Part shown: positions 27,432-36,104 of the stretch, piece by piece
Layout: every line of letters starts with the position of its first letter
Numbering within the stretch: the stretch's first letter is position 1
DNA from: Minicystis rosea
GTDB lineage: Bacteria; Myxococcota_A; Polyangia; Polyangiales; Polyangiaceae
Direction of reading: 5' to 3'
NCBI GenBank assembly: GCA_001931535.1
Contig: CP016211.1
Location: 14,523,501 to 14,587,500 of the forward strand
DNA: 64,000 nucleotides
Notes under the pieces: generated by a model
What the model was told of the DNA's origin: nothing
Database searches by the model: none
Seen by the model: the letters and a program-made list of their open reading frames with translations, nothing else
Program-made: the position numbers and the translations under genes

Positions 27432-28073
27432 ATGCCGGTCCCCACGATCGCCGAACAGGATTTCGAGCGCGAGATCATCCGCAGCGAGCTGCCCGTGCTC
27501 ATCGACTTCACCGCCGACTGGTGTGCGCCCTGCAAGACGGTGGCGCCCGAGGTCGAGGCCGTCGCGCGCGAGCTCGAAGGCAAGGCGAAGGTGGTCAAGG
27601 TCGACATCGATCGATCGAAGCGCATCGCCACCATGCTGCGCATCCAGTCCGTGCCGACGTTCATGGTCTTCCACAAAGGCCGTCCCGTCGCGGCCGATCA
27701 GGGCGTGCTCCGCCGCAACCAGCTCCGCGAGCTGGTCGAGCCCTTCCTCCCGCGCGCCGAGGGCGCCATCCGCGCCATCGAGCTGGCGCAGGCCATCAAG
27801 CAAGGTCAGGTGGTCGCGGTCGACACGCGCGAGGCGAGCTCGTTCGGGCGCGCGCGCATCCCCGGCGCCGTGCACATCCCGCTCGAAGAGATCGAAGGCC
27901 GCTTGGCCGAGCTGCACATGCTCCCCGGCGCGCCGGTCCTCTATTGCCGCTCCGGCGACAAGAGCAAGGAGATGGCCGACAAGCTCGCCGAGCAGGAGAT
28001 GCCCGTCGGCTTCCTCGAAGGCGGCTTCCTCGCGTGGGAAGCCGAAGGCCTCCCCGTCGAGCGGCCCGATTGA
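27432..28073 (+). CDS. Thioredoxin-rhodanese fusion protein
   Basis: A 213-residue two-domain protein. The N-terminal thioredoxin fold has the classic redox centre DWCAPCK (Cys31, Cys34) and the cis-Pro segment SVPTFMVF. The C-terminal rhodanese domain (about 120-210) has VAVDTREASSFGRARIPGA and the catalytic loop CRSGDKS, with Cys near residue 172 as persulfide site. It may pass sulfane sulfur to the dithiol or reduce the persulfide (inference). No signal peptide, so cytoplasmic. Confidence 0.9.
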   Translation: MPVPTIAEQDFEREIIRSELPVLIDFTADWCAPCKTVAPEVEAVARELEGKAKVVKVDIDRSKRIATMLRIQSVPTFMVFHKGRPVAADQGVLRRNQLRELVEPFLPRAEGAIRAIELAQAIKQGQVVAVDTREASSFGRARIPGAVHIPLEEIEGRLAELHMLPGAPVLYCRSGDKSKEMADKLAEQEMPVGFLEGGFLAWEAEGLPVERPD

Positions 28074-28174
28074 GCGGCTTTTCGGCCGTCGCGTCGTCCC
28101 GCGTCGATCCTCTCCCCCGCGCGCCCATGCTTCCCGGGCGCGCGTCGCCAGCAGCAGCGAAATAGGCAACTGAG

Positions 28175-28339
28175 CCGGCATCGTTCGATGCCGGAGCGAG
28201 CCTCGCGTCGTGAGATCGACGTGCGGTCGTTTGAGCTCAAACGAATCGGCCGCGGCCATCGACCCGCGGTGCGTGCTCGTTCCACGTCGCATGCACGCGC
28301 GCGGTCCGCGCGGCGGCCTGCATTCGTTCGAGCTCGAAC
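28175..28339. repeat. Group of three short perfect palindromes/hairpins in a convergent gap
   Basis: Within the 323-bp gap between the thioredoxin-rhodanese and larC stops: hairpin CCGGCATCG/CGATGCCGG at 28175-28194, the 16-bp palindrome CGTTTGAGCTCAAACG at 28228-28243, and the 14-bp palindrome GTTCGAGCTCGAAC at 28326-28339. The latter two share a GAGCTC core. No gene is seen here; termination or protein binding are both possible. Confidence 0.6.
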
Positions 28340-28396
28340 CTTTTCGTCGTCACGCTGCGCGCGAGGCGTTTGCCTTCGCGCGCAGCGGCGACGTGA

Positions 28397-30163
28397 TCAG
28401 GTCCGCGCGGCGGCGAGGGCGGCGGCGATGACTTCGCGCACGGGGACGCCGTGCGTCTTGGCGGCGGCGGCGCACTCGTCGAACTCGGGCTTGATCTGCG
28501 GGGGGCCGAAGGGGCCTTCGCTGATCTTCACCGAGATGGGGCCGAAGCTCGTCACCACCGTGATGCTGCGGCGCGGGCGCTCGGTGCGGCTCACGGGGAT
28601 GCGGCGCACGCCGATGGTGGTGGTCTCCGCGAGGAGCGCGGCGGCGACCGCGTCGGCGCGGGCAGCGGGCGCGAGGGCCGCGACGGTGAGCGCGGGGCGG
28701 CCCTTCTTCATGGTGATCGGCTGCGCCCAAGCGTCGAGCGCGCCCGCGGCGAAGAGCGCCTCGATGGCGTGCGCGGCCATCTCGCCGGTGAGATCGTCGA
28801 CGTTGGCTTCGACGATCACGTGCGACGCGGTGGGGACCGGCTCGTCGATCGCGCCCGGGCGCGTGCCCAGGACGACGCGGAGCAGGTTGGGCCGATCGGG
28901 CAGCTCGCGCTGCCCCGCGCCGAAGCCGACCCGCTCGGGCGCGAACGTCGGCCACCGCTCGAAGCGCGAGGCGACCGTCGAGAGGATGGCGGCGCCCGTC
29001 GGCGTGACCAACTCGAAATCGAGATCGATGCCGTAGGTCGGCACGCCGCGGAGGCACTCGACCGTGGCCGGCGGCGGCAGCGGCAGGATGCCGTGGCGCG
29101 CCTTCACGAAGCCGCGCCCCATCGGCACGGGCGAGCCCACGACCTCGGCGCCGAGGTACGTGATCGCGGCCGCGGCGCCCACGATGTCGACGATGGCGTC
29201 GACCGCGCCCACCTCGTGGAAGTGCACGTCCGCGAGCGGCATCCGATGCACGGCCGCCTCCGCCTCGCCGAGGCGGCGGAAGATGCGGCGGGCCAGGGCG
29301 CGCGTCTTGTCGTCGAGGGTGGAGGCCGCGAGCATGGCGTCGATCTCGCCGTACGTGCGCTCGGGCTGCGGCGTCTCGACGTGCACGTCGAACGTGGTCG
29401 CCACGATCCCGCTGCGATGCGTGTGGCCGCGGTGCAGGTGGAAGCCCTCGATGGGCAGCTCCGCCACGGCGCGCTCGATGACGAGGAGCGGCACGCCGAG
29501 GTCCACCAGCGCGGCGATGGTCATGTCGCCGGCGACGCCGCTGAACGCATCGAAGAACAGCACCTTCCCCACGCCGTGCCCCTGCGGCAGGAGCGGGAAG
29601 CGCGCGGGGTGCTCGTGCTCCTGGCCCTCGCCGTGATCGTGCCCCGGGTGCGGGTGCACATGGGGACGCGCGGGCCCGTGATCGTGGGTGTGGCCGTGGC
29701 CGTGGTCATGCCCGTGATCGTGGCCATGCGAGTGGCCGTGATCGTGGCCGTGGGCATGCCCGTGATCGTGGGCGTGGCCGTGGCCATGCGCGTGGCCGTG
29801 ATCGTGAGCATGTGAGTGGCCGTGATCGTGGCCATGCGAGTGGCTGTGATCATGCCCGTGATCGTGAGCATGCGCGTGGCCGTGCTCGTGCCCGTGCCCC
29901 GCGCCGTGCTCGTGAGCATGGCTGTGGGTGTGGCCGTGCGCGTGTTGCTCCGCGCCATGCTCGTGCTCATGGCCGTGCGTGTGCTCGTGCGCGTGGCTGT
30001 GCGTGTGCTCGTGAGCGTGGTGCGAGGAGCCGTGCGCGTGCTCGTGGGCGTGGCTGTGCGCGTGCTCGTGGGTGTGGGGCTCGGGGCCGGGATCGGGCGC
30101 GTGCGGATGATCGTGATCGTGATCGGGCACGTGATCGTGCCCGTGCGGGCGACCCTTGCTCAT
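28397..30163 (-). CDS. larC: Nickel-pincer cofactor nickel insertase LarC with giant His-rich N-terminus
   Basis: LarC inserts nickel into the pyridinium-bisthiocarboxylate mononucleotide to finish the nickel-pincer cofactor of lactate racemase-type enzymes. The conserved part starts at about residue 197 (GKVLFFDAFSGVAGDM) and includes HFHEVGAVDAIVDIVG, then LVTPTGAAIL and EANVDDLTGEM. Residues 1-196 are dominated by alternating His with Asp, Gly, Ala, Glu, Thr and Ser; known LarC proteins often have a modest His-rich stretch, but this is exceptionally long, making 588 residues against roughly 400. It is probably a nickel store or chaperone region. It follows larB by 4 bp. Confidence 0.93.
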   Translation of the reverse strand: MSKGRPHGHDHVPDHDHDHPHAPDPGPEPHTHEHAHSHAHEHAHGSSHHAHEHTHSHAHEHTHGHEHEHGAEQHAHGHTHSHAHEHGAGHGHEHGHAHAHDHGHDHSHSHGHDHGHSHAHDHGHAHGHGHAHDHGHAHGHDHGHSHGHDHGHDHGHGHTHDHGPARPHVHPHPGHDHGEGQEHEHPARFPLLPQGHGVGKVLFFDAFSGVAGDMTIAALVDLGVPLLVIERAVAELPIEGFHLHRGHTHRSGIVATTFDVHVETPQPERTYGEIDAMLAASTLDDKTRALARRIFRRLGEAEAAVHRMPLADVHFHEVGAVDAIVDIVGAAAAITYLGAEVVGSPVPMGRGFVKARHGILPLPPPATVECLRGVPTYGIDLDFELVTPTGAAILSTVASRFERWPTFAPERVGFGAGQRELPDRPNLLRVVLGTRPGAIDEPVPTASHVIVEANVDDLTGEMAAHAIEALFAAGALDAWAQPITMKKGRPALTVAALAPAARADAVAAALLAETTTIGVRRIPVSRTERPRRSITVVTSFGPISVKISEGPFGPPQIKPEFDECAAAAKTHGVPVREVIAAALAAART

Positions 30164-30167
30164 GCGC

Positions 30168-30917
30168 TCAATCCTCGAGGATTCGATGCACGGCCATGGC
30201 CGCGCCGAACCCGCTGTCGATGTTCACCACCACCACGCCCGACGCGCAGCTCGTCAGCATCGCGAACAGCGCCGTGAATCCGCTCATGGCCGTGCCGTAC
30301 CCGACCGACGTGGGGACCGCCACGATGGGCCCCGACACCAGGCCGCCGACGACGCTGGGCAGCGCGCCCTCCATCCCCGCCACCACGATCACCGCGGCCG
30401 CGCGCCGCAGATCGTCGAGGCGATGGAGCAGGCGGTGAATGCCGGCGACGCCCACGTCGTAGAGGCGCATCGGCTCGATGCCGACGGCGGCGAGCGTCTC
30501 CACCGCTTCCTCGGCGACGTCGATGTCGCTCGTGCCCGCGGTCACCACGGCCACGGGGCCCTTCGACCGCCGCGGCACCGGGGCGAGCGAGAGGTAGAGC
30601 GTGCGCGCCTCCTTCGCGTGGCGGAAGGCGGGGAAGCGCTCCACCAGGGCGGTGGCCTTCTCCGGGTCGACGCGGGTGACGAGCACGTTGTGGCCGACAC
30701 GCACCATCTCCTCGGTGATCCGCGCGATTTGATCGACGCTCTTGCGCTCGCCGAAGATGACCTCCGGCGTGCCTTGTCGCAGCGCGCGGTGGTGATCGAT
30801 GGTGGCGATGCCGATGTCACGGAAGGGGAGCTTCTTGAGGTGATCGAGCGCGTCGTCGACCGAGAGGTCGCTCTCGCGCACCCGCTCGAGCAGCTCGCGG
30901 ACGAGGCGAGGGTCCAT
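30168..30917 (-). CDS. larB: Nickel-pincer cofactor synthase LarB
   Basis: Carboxylates and hydrolyses nicotinic acid adenine dinucleotide to pyridinium-3,5-biscarboxylate mononucleotide, the first step to the nickel-pincer cofactor. Motifs: PEVIFGERKSVDQI, VAVVTAGTSDIDVAEEA, RLYDVGVAGIHRLL, VVAGMEGALPSVVGGL and VPTSVGYGTAMSG, shared with PurE-like AIR carboxylases. ATG at 30917 gives 249 residues; an earlier start at 30938 is less likely. Operon order is larB-larC; larE and a client racemase gene are not in the window. Confidence 0.94.
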   Translation of the reverse strand: MDPRLVRELLERVRESDLSVDDALDHLKKLPFRDIGIATIDHHRALRQGTPEVIFGERKSVDQIARITEEMVRVGHNVLVTRVDPEKATALVERFPAFRHAKEARTLYLSLAPVPRRSKGPVAVVTAGTSDIDVAEEAVETLAAVGIEPMRLYDVGVAGIHRLLHRLDDLRRAAAVIVVAGMEGALPSVVGGLVSGPIVAVPTSVGYGTAMSGFTALFAMLTSCASGVVVVNIDSGFGAAMAVHRILED

Positions 30918-31050
30918 AGAGGGGCAGGCGCTTAGCACTGTCGCGTCGGACCGTCGAGCACGGCTCCAAGCCTGCGCGCCGGCCGACCGACGATTCAGGA
31001 TCCCCGCGGCCCCGCTTTGCGCCGTCGCGCCGAGCGGCTAGCTTCCGCCC

Positions 31051-31662
31051 GTGCCCGCTTCGGTCGGTCCGTTCGTCGGCTTCGCCCTCGGGGCGGCGCT
31101 CGCCTGGCTCTGCCGTGACGACGCGCGCGGTGACGACGATCCCGCGTTCCGCGCCCGCGCCGTCGTGGTCGCGCTCTTCGCCGTGCTCGTCTTCGCGCCG
31201 GCCTGCGCCTATTTTCTCGCGTTCGCCGGCGATTGGTCGCTCTTTTATCAGCTCGACAGCCGCGATGTGCCCTCGGCCCTCGGCCTCCTGCTCGTCGTCG
31301 CCGATGCCGGCGCGGTCGTGCTGGGCTTCATCGCCGGCCACCGCGCCGCCCGCCGTCACGCCGAGCGCGCCACCGTCGCGCTGGTCTCCGTGCCCGCGGC
31401 GCTGGCCTTCGCACAGCTCCTCGCCTTCCTCCCGAAGCTCCGCGTCGACGGCACCTTCCATCAAGTCACGAGCCGCTTCGGCACGCAGCCCGCAGCCGGC
31501 AGCCCGCTCGGCTGGGCCATCCTCTGGATGGGCGCCATGATCGCGGCCGGCTTCGTCATCGCCGCGCGCCTCCTCGGTGAGCGACCGCGCCTGGCACCGC
31601 CGCCCGAAGCGAAGGCCGAGACGACCGGCCCGCAGCCCATGCTCGGCCGCCGGCGTCGCTGA
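31051..31662 (+). CDS. Hypothetical multi-pass membrane protein
   Basis: A 203-residue integral membrane protein with about five hydrophobic segments, including FVGFALGAALAWLC, VVVALFAVLVFAPACAYFLA, LGLLLVVADAGAVVLGFI, VALVSVPAALAFAQLLAFL and ILWMGAMIAAGFVIAARLL. The C-terminal tail is basic. GTG start. It is divergent from larB, which leaves open a link to nickel handling, but no transporter signature was seen. Family not recognised. Confidence 0.7.
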   Translation: MPASVGPFVGFALGAALAWLCRDDARGDDDPAFRARAVVVALFAVLVFAPACAYFLAFAGDWSLFYQLDSRDVPSALGLLLVVADAGAVVLGFIAGHRAARRHAERATVALVSVPAALAFAQLLAFLPKLRVDGTFHQVTSRFGTQPAAGSPLGWAILWMGAMIAAGFVIAARLLGERPRLAPPPEAKAETTGPQPMLGRRRR

Positions 31663-31825
31663 GCGCGTTGCCGAGGAGAAGAGAGAAGGAACGCAAGCTC
31701 GCGATCGCGAGCCGCTCGATCTCATTCACGCAGCCGAGAACTCCGTTCGCATCCCGATGCGACGAACGTGAGGCCCGAAGCGGCGAAACATGCTGGAAAT
31801 CTCGGGTGGATCACGGGGTGGTGGG

Positions 31826-31873
31826 GCCCCATGAGCTTTGCTCATGGGGCGGCGGGGACGTGAGTCCCCGCCG
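31826..31873. terminator. Two back-to-back perfect hairpins between convergent genes
   Basis: Hairpin 1 (31826-31850) pairs CCCCATGAGC with GCTCATGGGG around TTT. Hairpin 2 (31850-31873) pairs CGGCGGGGAC with GTCCCCGCCG around GTGA. Both have at least 10 perfect base pairs. They sit just past the stop of the beta-barrel gene, so a strong bidirectional terminator is likely. Confidence 0.7.
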
Positions 31874-31879
31874 TGTGAA

Positions 31880-32626
31880 TCAGAAGCTGAGGCGCATCTC
31901 GGCCGCGCCGTAGCCGATGGCTGCGGAGCCGCCTTCGAACTTCTGGCCTTGGACGCCGCCTTCGACGCCGAGGGAGACGTTGTCGATGGGACGGAGGCGG
32001 AGGCCGGCGCGCGCGGTGCCCGCGTAGCCGTAGACGGTCTCGGTCACGGAGGCCATCGCCACGCCGCCCGAGACGCCGACGAAGGGGCCGTTCTTGCCGA
32101 AGGGCGTCACGTCGACGGTGGGACCGAGGGTGGAGAGGCGGAACGTGGTTTGGGTCACGGCGCCGCCGCTCGCGGGCGTGACGCAGTGGTTGCACTCGGC
32201 CTGCGCGCGGAGGAGCGACGAGCCCGCCGCGAAGAGCTCGCCGCCGGAGCCGCGCGTCACCGTGTGTTGGAAGTCGGTGTAGACGAGCGAGACCGCCCAG
32301 CGCGGCGTGATCCGGTAGCCGAGCTGGAAGGAGAGCATCGGGCCGACGAGCTTGCTCGTGGCGACCTCGGGCTGCCGGAAGCTCGCGTAGGCGACGCCGC
32401 CGGAGACGCCGACGAAGATGGCTTTGATCGGCGCGGGCCAGCTATCAGGGCCGGTTACGCTGCGGGCGCGCGGTGTCACCGTCGAGGAGGCGCGGAAGGC
32501 CTCCGCGGGTTGCGGGGACGAGACCGGCGAAGCGGCCGGCCCCGTCTCGGCGCGGGCTTCCGCGGAGAGAGCCAAACCGGCAAGCGAGAGGATCGATAAC
32601 CACCACGTGCGCGCCCGAGTCGTCAT
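31880..32626 (-). CDS. Predicted outer-membrane beta-barrel protein
   Basis: About 248 residues with a signal peptide (WWLSILSLAGLALSAEARAE) followed by a low-complexity Pro/Ser linker and then alternating amphipathic strands typical of small OmpA-type barrels (FVGVSGGVAYASF, MLSFQLGYRITPRWAVSLVY, ARAGLRLRPIDNVSLGVEGG). It ends in GAAEMRLSF, a C-terminal Phe as in BAM-inserted proteins. An internal CNHC is unusual for a barrel loop. ATG at 32626 is preferred; ATG at 32641 is also in frame. Confidence 0.75.
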   Translation of the reverse strand: MTTRARTWWLSILSLAGLALSAEARAETGPAASPVSSPQPAEAFRASSTVTPRARSVTGPDSWPAPIKAIFVGVSGGVAYASFRQPEVATSKLVGPMLSFQLGYRITPRWAVSLVYTDFQHTVTRGSGGELFAAGSSLLRAQAECNHCVTPASGGAVTQTTFRLSTLGPTVDVTPFGKNGPFVGVSGGVAMASVTETVYGYAGTARAGLRLRPIDNVSLGVEGGVQGQKFEGGSAAIGYGAAEMRLSF

Positions 32627-32674
32627 GCGAGTCGCTCCCATCGTGAGCAGGCGGCGGGATGGGGACCGAGCCCC

Positions 32675-33073
32675 TCAGCTCCCGGTGACGTTGATGCTAC
32701 CACGGACCATGTTCATCCCGCACTGGAACGGGATCTTCCCTGCTTTGTCCGCCTTGATGGCGACCTCCACGGGGGTGTTGAGCGGCAGGTCCTTGGTGAT
32801 CTTCTGATCGGGGAAGACGACCTGGGCGAGACATTCGCCCTTGGTGGTACGCGTGAAGCGGAGCACGAGGCTCTCACCCTTCTTCGCCTCGATGGTCGAC
32901 GGCGTGTAGCCCTCGGCCGTCACGGCGACGTCGATGCGGCGTCCGTCCGTTTGGGGTGCGTCCTTGCCAGCGGCGCCCGATCCCGCGTCGGACGGCTTGC
33001 TGCACGACGCCGCGAGCGCCGCGAGGGCGATGGTGAGGATGCTCGTGCGGAGGAGGCTCTTCTGCGTGCTCAT
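32675..33073 (-). CDS. Cupredoxin-domain lipoprotein
   Basis: A 132-residue copper-binding lipoprotein. The signal ends in the lipobox LAASC (residues 20-24). The mature part is a Cupredoxin_1-type fold: VTAEGYTPSTIEAKKGE, then GECLAQVVFPDQ and FQCGMNMVRGSI. Cys, Cys and Met in the last two motifs are the probable metal ligands; the usual His of blue copper proteins is not evident, so the site may be atypical. It may carry copper in the periplasm. It is divergent from the next lipoprotein. Confidence 0.82.
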   Translation of the reverse strand: MSTQKSLLRTSILTIALAALAASCSKPSDAGSGAAGKDAPQTDGRRIDVAVTAEGYTPSTIEAKKGESLVLRFTRTTKGECLAQVVFPDQKITKDLPLNTPVEVAIKADKAGKIPFQCGMNMVRGSINVTGS

Positions 33074-33167
33074 GGTGGACGCTGGATTGGCGCACGGAGC
33101 CGGGGGCGTCAAGACAGCCCTTCTTGCGTACATTTGGCCCCTTCTTGGAGAGACGTTAGAGAGAGCC

Positions 33168-35108
33168 ATGCAACGTGGAGCGCCCCTCGTCGCTTTGGCG
33201 ATCGCCGCGTGCGGTGCTCCGCCGTCGTCCAATCAAGTGACCGATACCGCCGTGCCGGTGGGGGCCGTCGCGCCAGCACCGCGTGCGCCCGCGTCGGGAT
33301 CGATCGTGCCGGCCGCGTACACGGTGTCGGCGAGCGCCTCACCCATCCCTTCGTTGCCGGCGACCTGTGTGCCGATCGCCGGGGATCGCGTGGCCTTCTT
33401 CGTGTCGCCGCGTGCGCCGCGCGCCGGCGTGCCGGTGCGGCTCGTGGCCCATTCCGAGCAGCCGATCGAGGGCGAGCTCTCCATCGTCGATGCGTCGGGC
33501 GCCGAGATCGTGGGCTCGCGCGAGCGGCATGGTGGGCCTCCCTTCTTCTGGGTTGCCGAGCTTCGCGCGCCGGTGGCCGGCGCCTACCGCGCCGCGCTCC
33601 GCACGCGAGATGGTTTGAGCTGCAACGAATTCACCGTCGCGGAGACCGCGCCCCGCGACGACCCGCGCGTCTCCTCCGCGTGGCCGGTGCGCGCCGCGTG
33701 GGATCGCGCGGCCGAGCGCCTTTATTCAGCGTGGATCGAGCGCCTCTTCGACGCGCCCACCGGCGCCGATCTCACCTTCCCCGCGCTGCACGAGGTCCTC
33801 CGCGATCCGGCGCGCAACCTGCTCCACGACTACCTCGGCCGCGGCGAGGACGACGCCGGGCCGCACGCCCTCGTGATCGATCCCGACTGCGCGGATCTGC
33901 CTTATTTCCTGCGCGCCTATTTCGCCCACAAGCTCGGCCTGCCCTTCGGCTTCTCGAGCTGCACCCGCGGCGGCGCGGGGCAGCCGCCTTCGTGCCGGCG
34001 CTTCCACACGAACCTCGAAGCGTCGCCGCAGCGATCGACGGAGTCTGCGACCTTCGGTGATTTCCTGCGCGTCACGCTCGCCGACACCGTGCACTCGGGC
34101 ACGGGGCGCACGCCCGCGGATCAAGACACGGGCGACTACTATTCCGTGCCCATCTCGTCCGCGAGCCTCCGGCCCGGCACCGTGTACGCCGATCCGTATG
34201 GGCACGTCCTCGTCATCGCCAAGCGCATCCCGCAGACGGAGCGCGGCGGCGGCGTCCTCTACGCCGTCGATGGTCAGCCCGACGCTACCATCTCGCGGCG
34301 TCGTTTCTGGCGTGGGAACTTCCTCTTCGCCCTCGATCCGGCGCTCGGCAGCCCGGGTTGGAAGCGCTTCCGTCCCGTGGTGGTGGAGGCGCGCGGCCGG
34401 GCACGCGCGCTCGGCAACGCGGAGATCGCCGCGAGCCCCGACTACGGCGACCTCTCGCTCGCGCAGTACGGCGCGGGGGTGGAGGGCTTCTACGACGCCA
34501 TGGATGACGTGCTCTCGCCGGCGCCGCTCGATCCGGCGCAGGCGTTGGGCGAGGCGCTGGCCGCGCTCGAAGAGCAGGTGAGGGGACGCGTGATCTCCGT
34601 GGGCAACGCCAAGAAGCACTTCGCCGCGGCCGGCGGGCGCATCGACATGCCCGAGGGCTCTGCGATCTTCGAGACGACGGGGCCTTGGGAGGACTTCTCC
34701 ACGCCTTCGCGCGATCTGCGCCTGCTCATCGCCGTCGACGTCGTGCGCGGCTTCCCCGATCGCGTCGCGCGCCGCCCCGAGCGCTTCGCGATGCCGGCGG
34801 GCCGCGCGGTCCCCGAGGTGAAGCGCGCCCTCGAGCAGCAGCTCGCCGAAGAGCTGGGCAAGCGATCGTTCGCCTACGAGCGCAGCGATGGATCGTCCTT
34901 CACCCTCTCGCTCGCCGACGTGGTGGCGCGGGCCGCCGATCTGGAGATGGCTTATAACCCCAACGACTGTCCGGAGGTGCGTTGGGGCGCGCCGGCCGGC
35001 AGCGAAGAGGCGAAGCCCTGCTCCCGCCGCGCGCCCGGCTCCCAGACCGCGCGCATGCGCAAAGTGCGCGCTTGGTTCCACGAGCGCCGCCGCCCTCCAC
35101 GCGGCTGA
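33168..35108 (+). CDS. Large hypothetical lipoprotein
   Basis: A 646-residue exported lipoprotein: signal MQRGAPLVALAIAACGAPP with lipobox IAAC, then a Pro/Ala linker and a bacterial Ig-like segment (GVPVRLVAHSEQPIEGELSI). The large central region contains GFSSCTRGG and, after about 90 residues, VYADPYGHVLVIAKR, an order (Cys, then His) reminiscent of NlpC/P60-like amidases, but this is not firm. No other domain is recognised. ATG at 33168 with GAGAGA upstream. A strong stem-loop follows its stop. Confidence 0.7.
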   Translation: MQRGAPLVALAIAACGAPPSSNQVTDTAVPVGAVAPAPRAPASGSIVPAAYTVSASASPIPSLPATCVPIAGDRVAFFVSPRAPRAGVPVRLVAHSEQPIEGELSIVDASGAEIVGSRERHGGPPFFWVAELRAPVAGAYRAALRTRDGLSCNEFTVAETAPRDDPRVSSAWPVRAAWDRAAERLYSAWIERLFDAPTGADLTFPALHEVLRDPARNLLHDYLGRGEDDAGPHALVIDPDCADLPYFLRAYFAHKLGLPFGFSSCTRGGAGQPPSCRRFHTNLEASPQRSTESATFGDFLRVTLADTVHSGTGRTPADQDTGDYYSVPISSASLRPGTVYADPYGHVLVIAKRIPQTERGGGVLYAVDGQPDATISRRRFWRGNFLFALDPALGSPGWKRFRPVVVEARGRARALGNAEIAASPDYGDLSLAQYGAGVEGFYDAMDDVLSPAPLDPAQALGEALAALEEQVRGRVISVGNAKKHFAAAGGRIDMPEGSAIFETTGPWEDFSTPSRDLRLLIAVDVVRGFPDRVARRPERFAMPAGRAVPEVKRALEQQLAEELGKRSFAYERSDGSSFTLSLADVVARAADLEMAYNPNDCPEVRWGAPAGSEEAKPCSRRAPGSQTARMRKVRAWFHERRRPPRG

Positions 35109-35124
35109 GCGCTGGATAGGCGAT

Positions 35125-35150
35125 CTCCGCTCCATGGCTTGGGAGCGGAG
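35125..35150. terminator. Stem-loop after the 646-residue lipoprotein gene
   Basis: CTCCGCTCC (35125-35133) pairs perfectly with GGAGCGGAG (35142-35150) around an 8-nt loop, and the outer flanks pair partly (GGCGA with TCGCC). It lies 17 bp after the stop codon. Confidence 0.55.
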
Positions 35151-35549
35151 ACCTCGCCACGACAACGGCGCTCTGCGCTGCGACAAACCAATCGCAGAGA
35201 TGCGATGACCCGCGTGCCGTGAATGGATGTTGGCGCGGGTCGAAGACGAGCATGGATTCATCATGTGTCGTGTCGGATCGATGGGTGTCGTCTCGATAAC
35301 GAGGCTTCATGCCCATGCGTGATGAGGCGAGGACAGCCATTCCGGGCTGCCTCCGCATCCCGAGGAAAACAGAGAACGTGCCGTCGAGTCTCCGCCCCGA
35401 ACGGGGAAATCCATCGTTCGAATAGCCACACTGCGCGGCGCAGCGGCAACCGGCCCCGTGCATCGTATCAGCCGTAGCCGGTGAGACGACGGTGCGTGCC
35501 GGTACGCGCCGTCGCGCCGGATTGCTTGAAGAGAACAGGAGTCATAAGC
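35151..35549. other. Intergenic region without recognised gene
   Basis: About 400 bp of lower GC content than the surroundings, especially 35230-35420. Only short open frames without ribosome sites or family-like sequence. The promoter of the PPVY-repeat lipoprotein should lie here. Confidence 0.5.
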
Positions 35550-36104
35550 ATGCTTGGGAAGATCAGCACGCTCGGGTGGTTCGCACTCGGAGTCTCGCTC
35601 GCCGGCTGCGTCGCGGCGCCGGACGGCGATGACGCCGCGACGAACGATGAAGTCGGAGAGGCGCAAGACAGAGTGGCTGCGCCTGTCTACGGGTATCCCC
35701 CCTACGCGTCTCCGTACAGTGGTTATGCGCCTCCCGTGTACGCGCCGCCCGCGTACAAGCCGCCGGTGTACGCGCCGCCCGTGTACAAGCCGCCTGTGTA
35801 CGCGCCGCCCGCCTATTCGCCTCCTTCGTACGGTAGTTATCCGCCGCCGAGCTACGGCGGCTACAAGCCGCCCGTGTATACGCCACCTTCGTATGGCTAC
35901 ACGCCTCCTTCGTACGGTGACTACAAGCCGCCCGTGTATGCGCCACCTTCGTATGGCTACACGCCTCCTTCGTACGGTGACTACAAGCCGCCCGTGTATG
36001 CGCCACCTTCGTACGGTTATTATCCGCCGAGCTACGATGGCCATCCGCCGTCGGACCCGGCCGAGCCGGCCGAGCCGGCCGATCCGGCCGATCCGCCGAC
36101 CTGA
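35550..36104 (+). CDS. Extensin-like Pro/Tyr-repeat lipoprotein
   Basis: A 184-residue lipoprotein. The signal (LGWFALGVSLAGC) has lipobox LAGC at about residue 21; after an acidic spacer the rest is almost entirely Pro, Tyr, Ala, Val, Ser and Lys in repeats of the type YKPPVYAPP and YGYTPPSYGD, then an acidic DPAEPAEPADP tail. Such polyproline/tyrosine sequences are extended and probably span or coat the cell envelope, comparable in composition to plant extensins. ATG at 35550 has ACAGGAG at 35535-35541. Confidence 0.78.
   Translation: MLGKISTLGWFALGVSLAGCVAAPDGDDAATNDEVGEAQDRVAAPVYGYPPYASPYSGYAPPVYAPPAYKPPVYAPPVYKPPVYAPPAYSPPSYGSYPPPSYGGYKPPVYTPPSYGYTPPSYGDYKPPVYAPPSYGYTPPSYGDYKPPVYAPPSYGYYPPSYDGHPPSDPAEPAEPADPADPPT

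Noticed and set aside
28451..29815. Long plus-strand open frame opposite larC
   Set aside because: It mirrors the larC coding strand, is Arg/Ala/Gly/His/Asp-rich without family pattern, and arises from GC-rich codon bias; the larC frame has clear motifs.
29641..30160. Possible CRISPR-like or minisatellite array in the GTGATCGTG-rich region
   Set aside because: The short units are codons for His-X repeats within larC in a consistent frame; there are no spacers.
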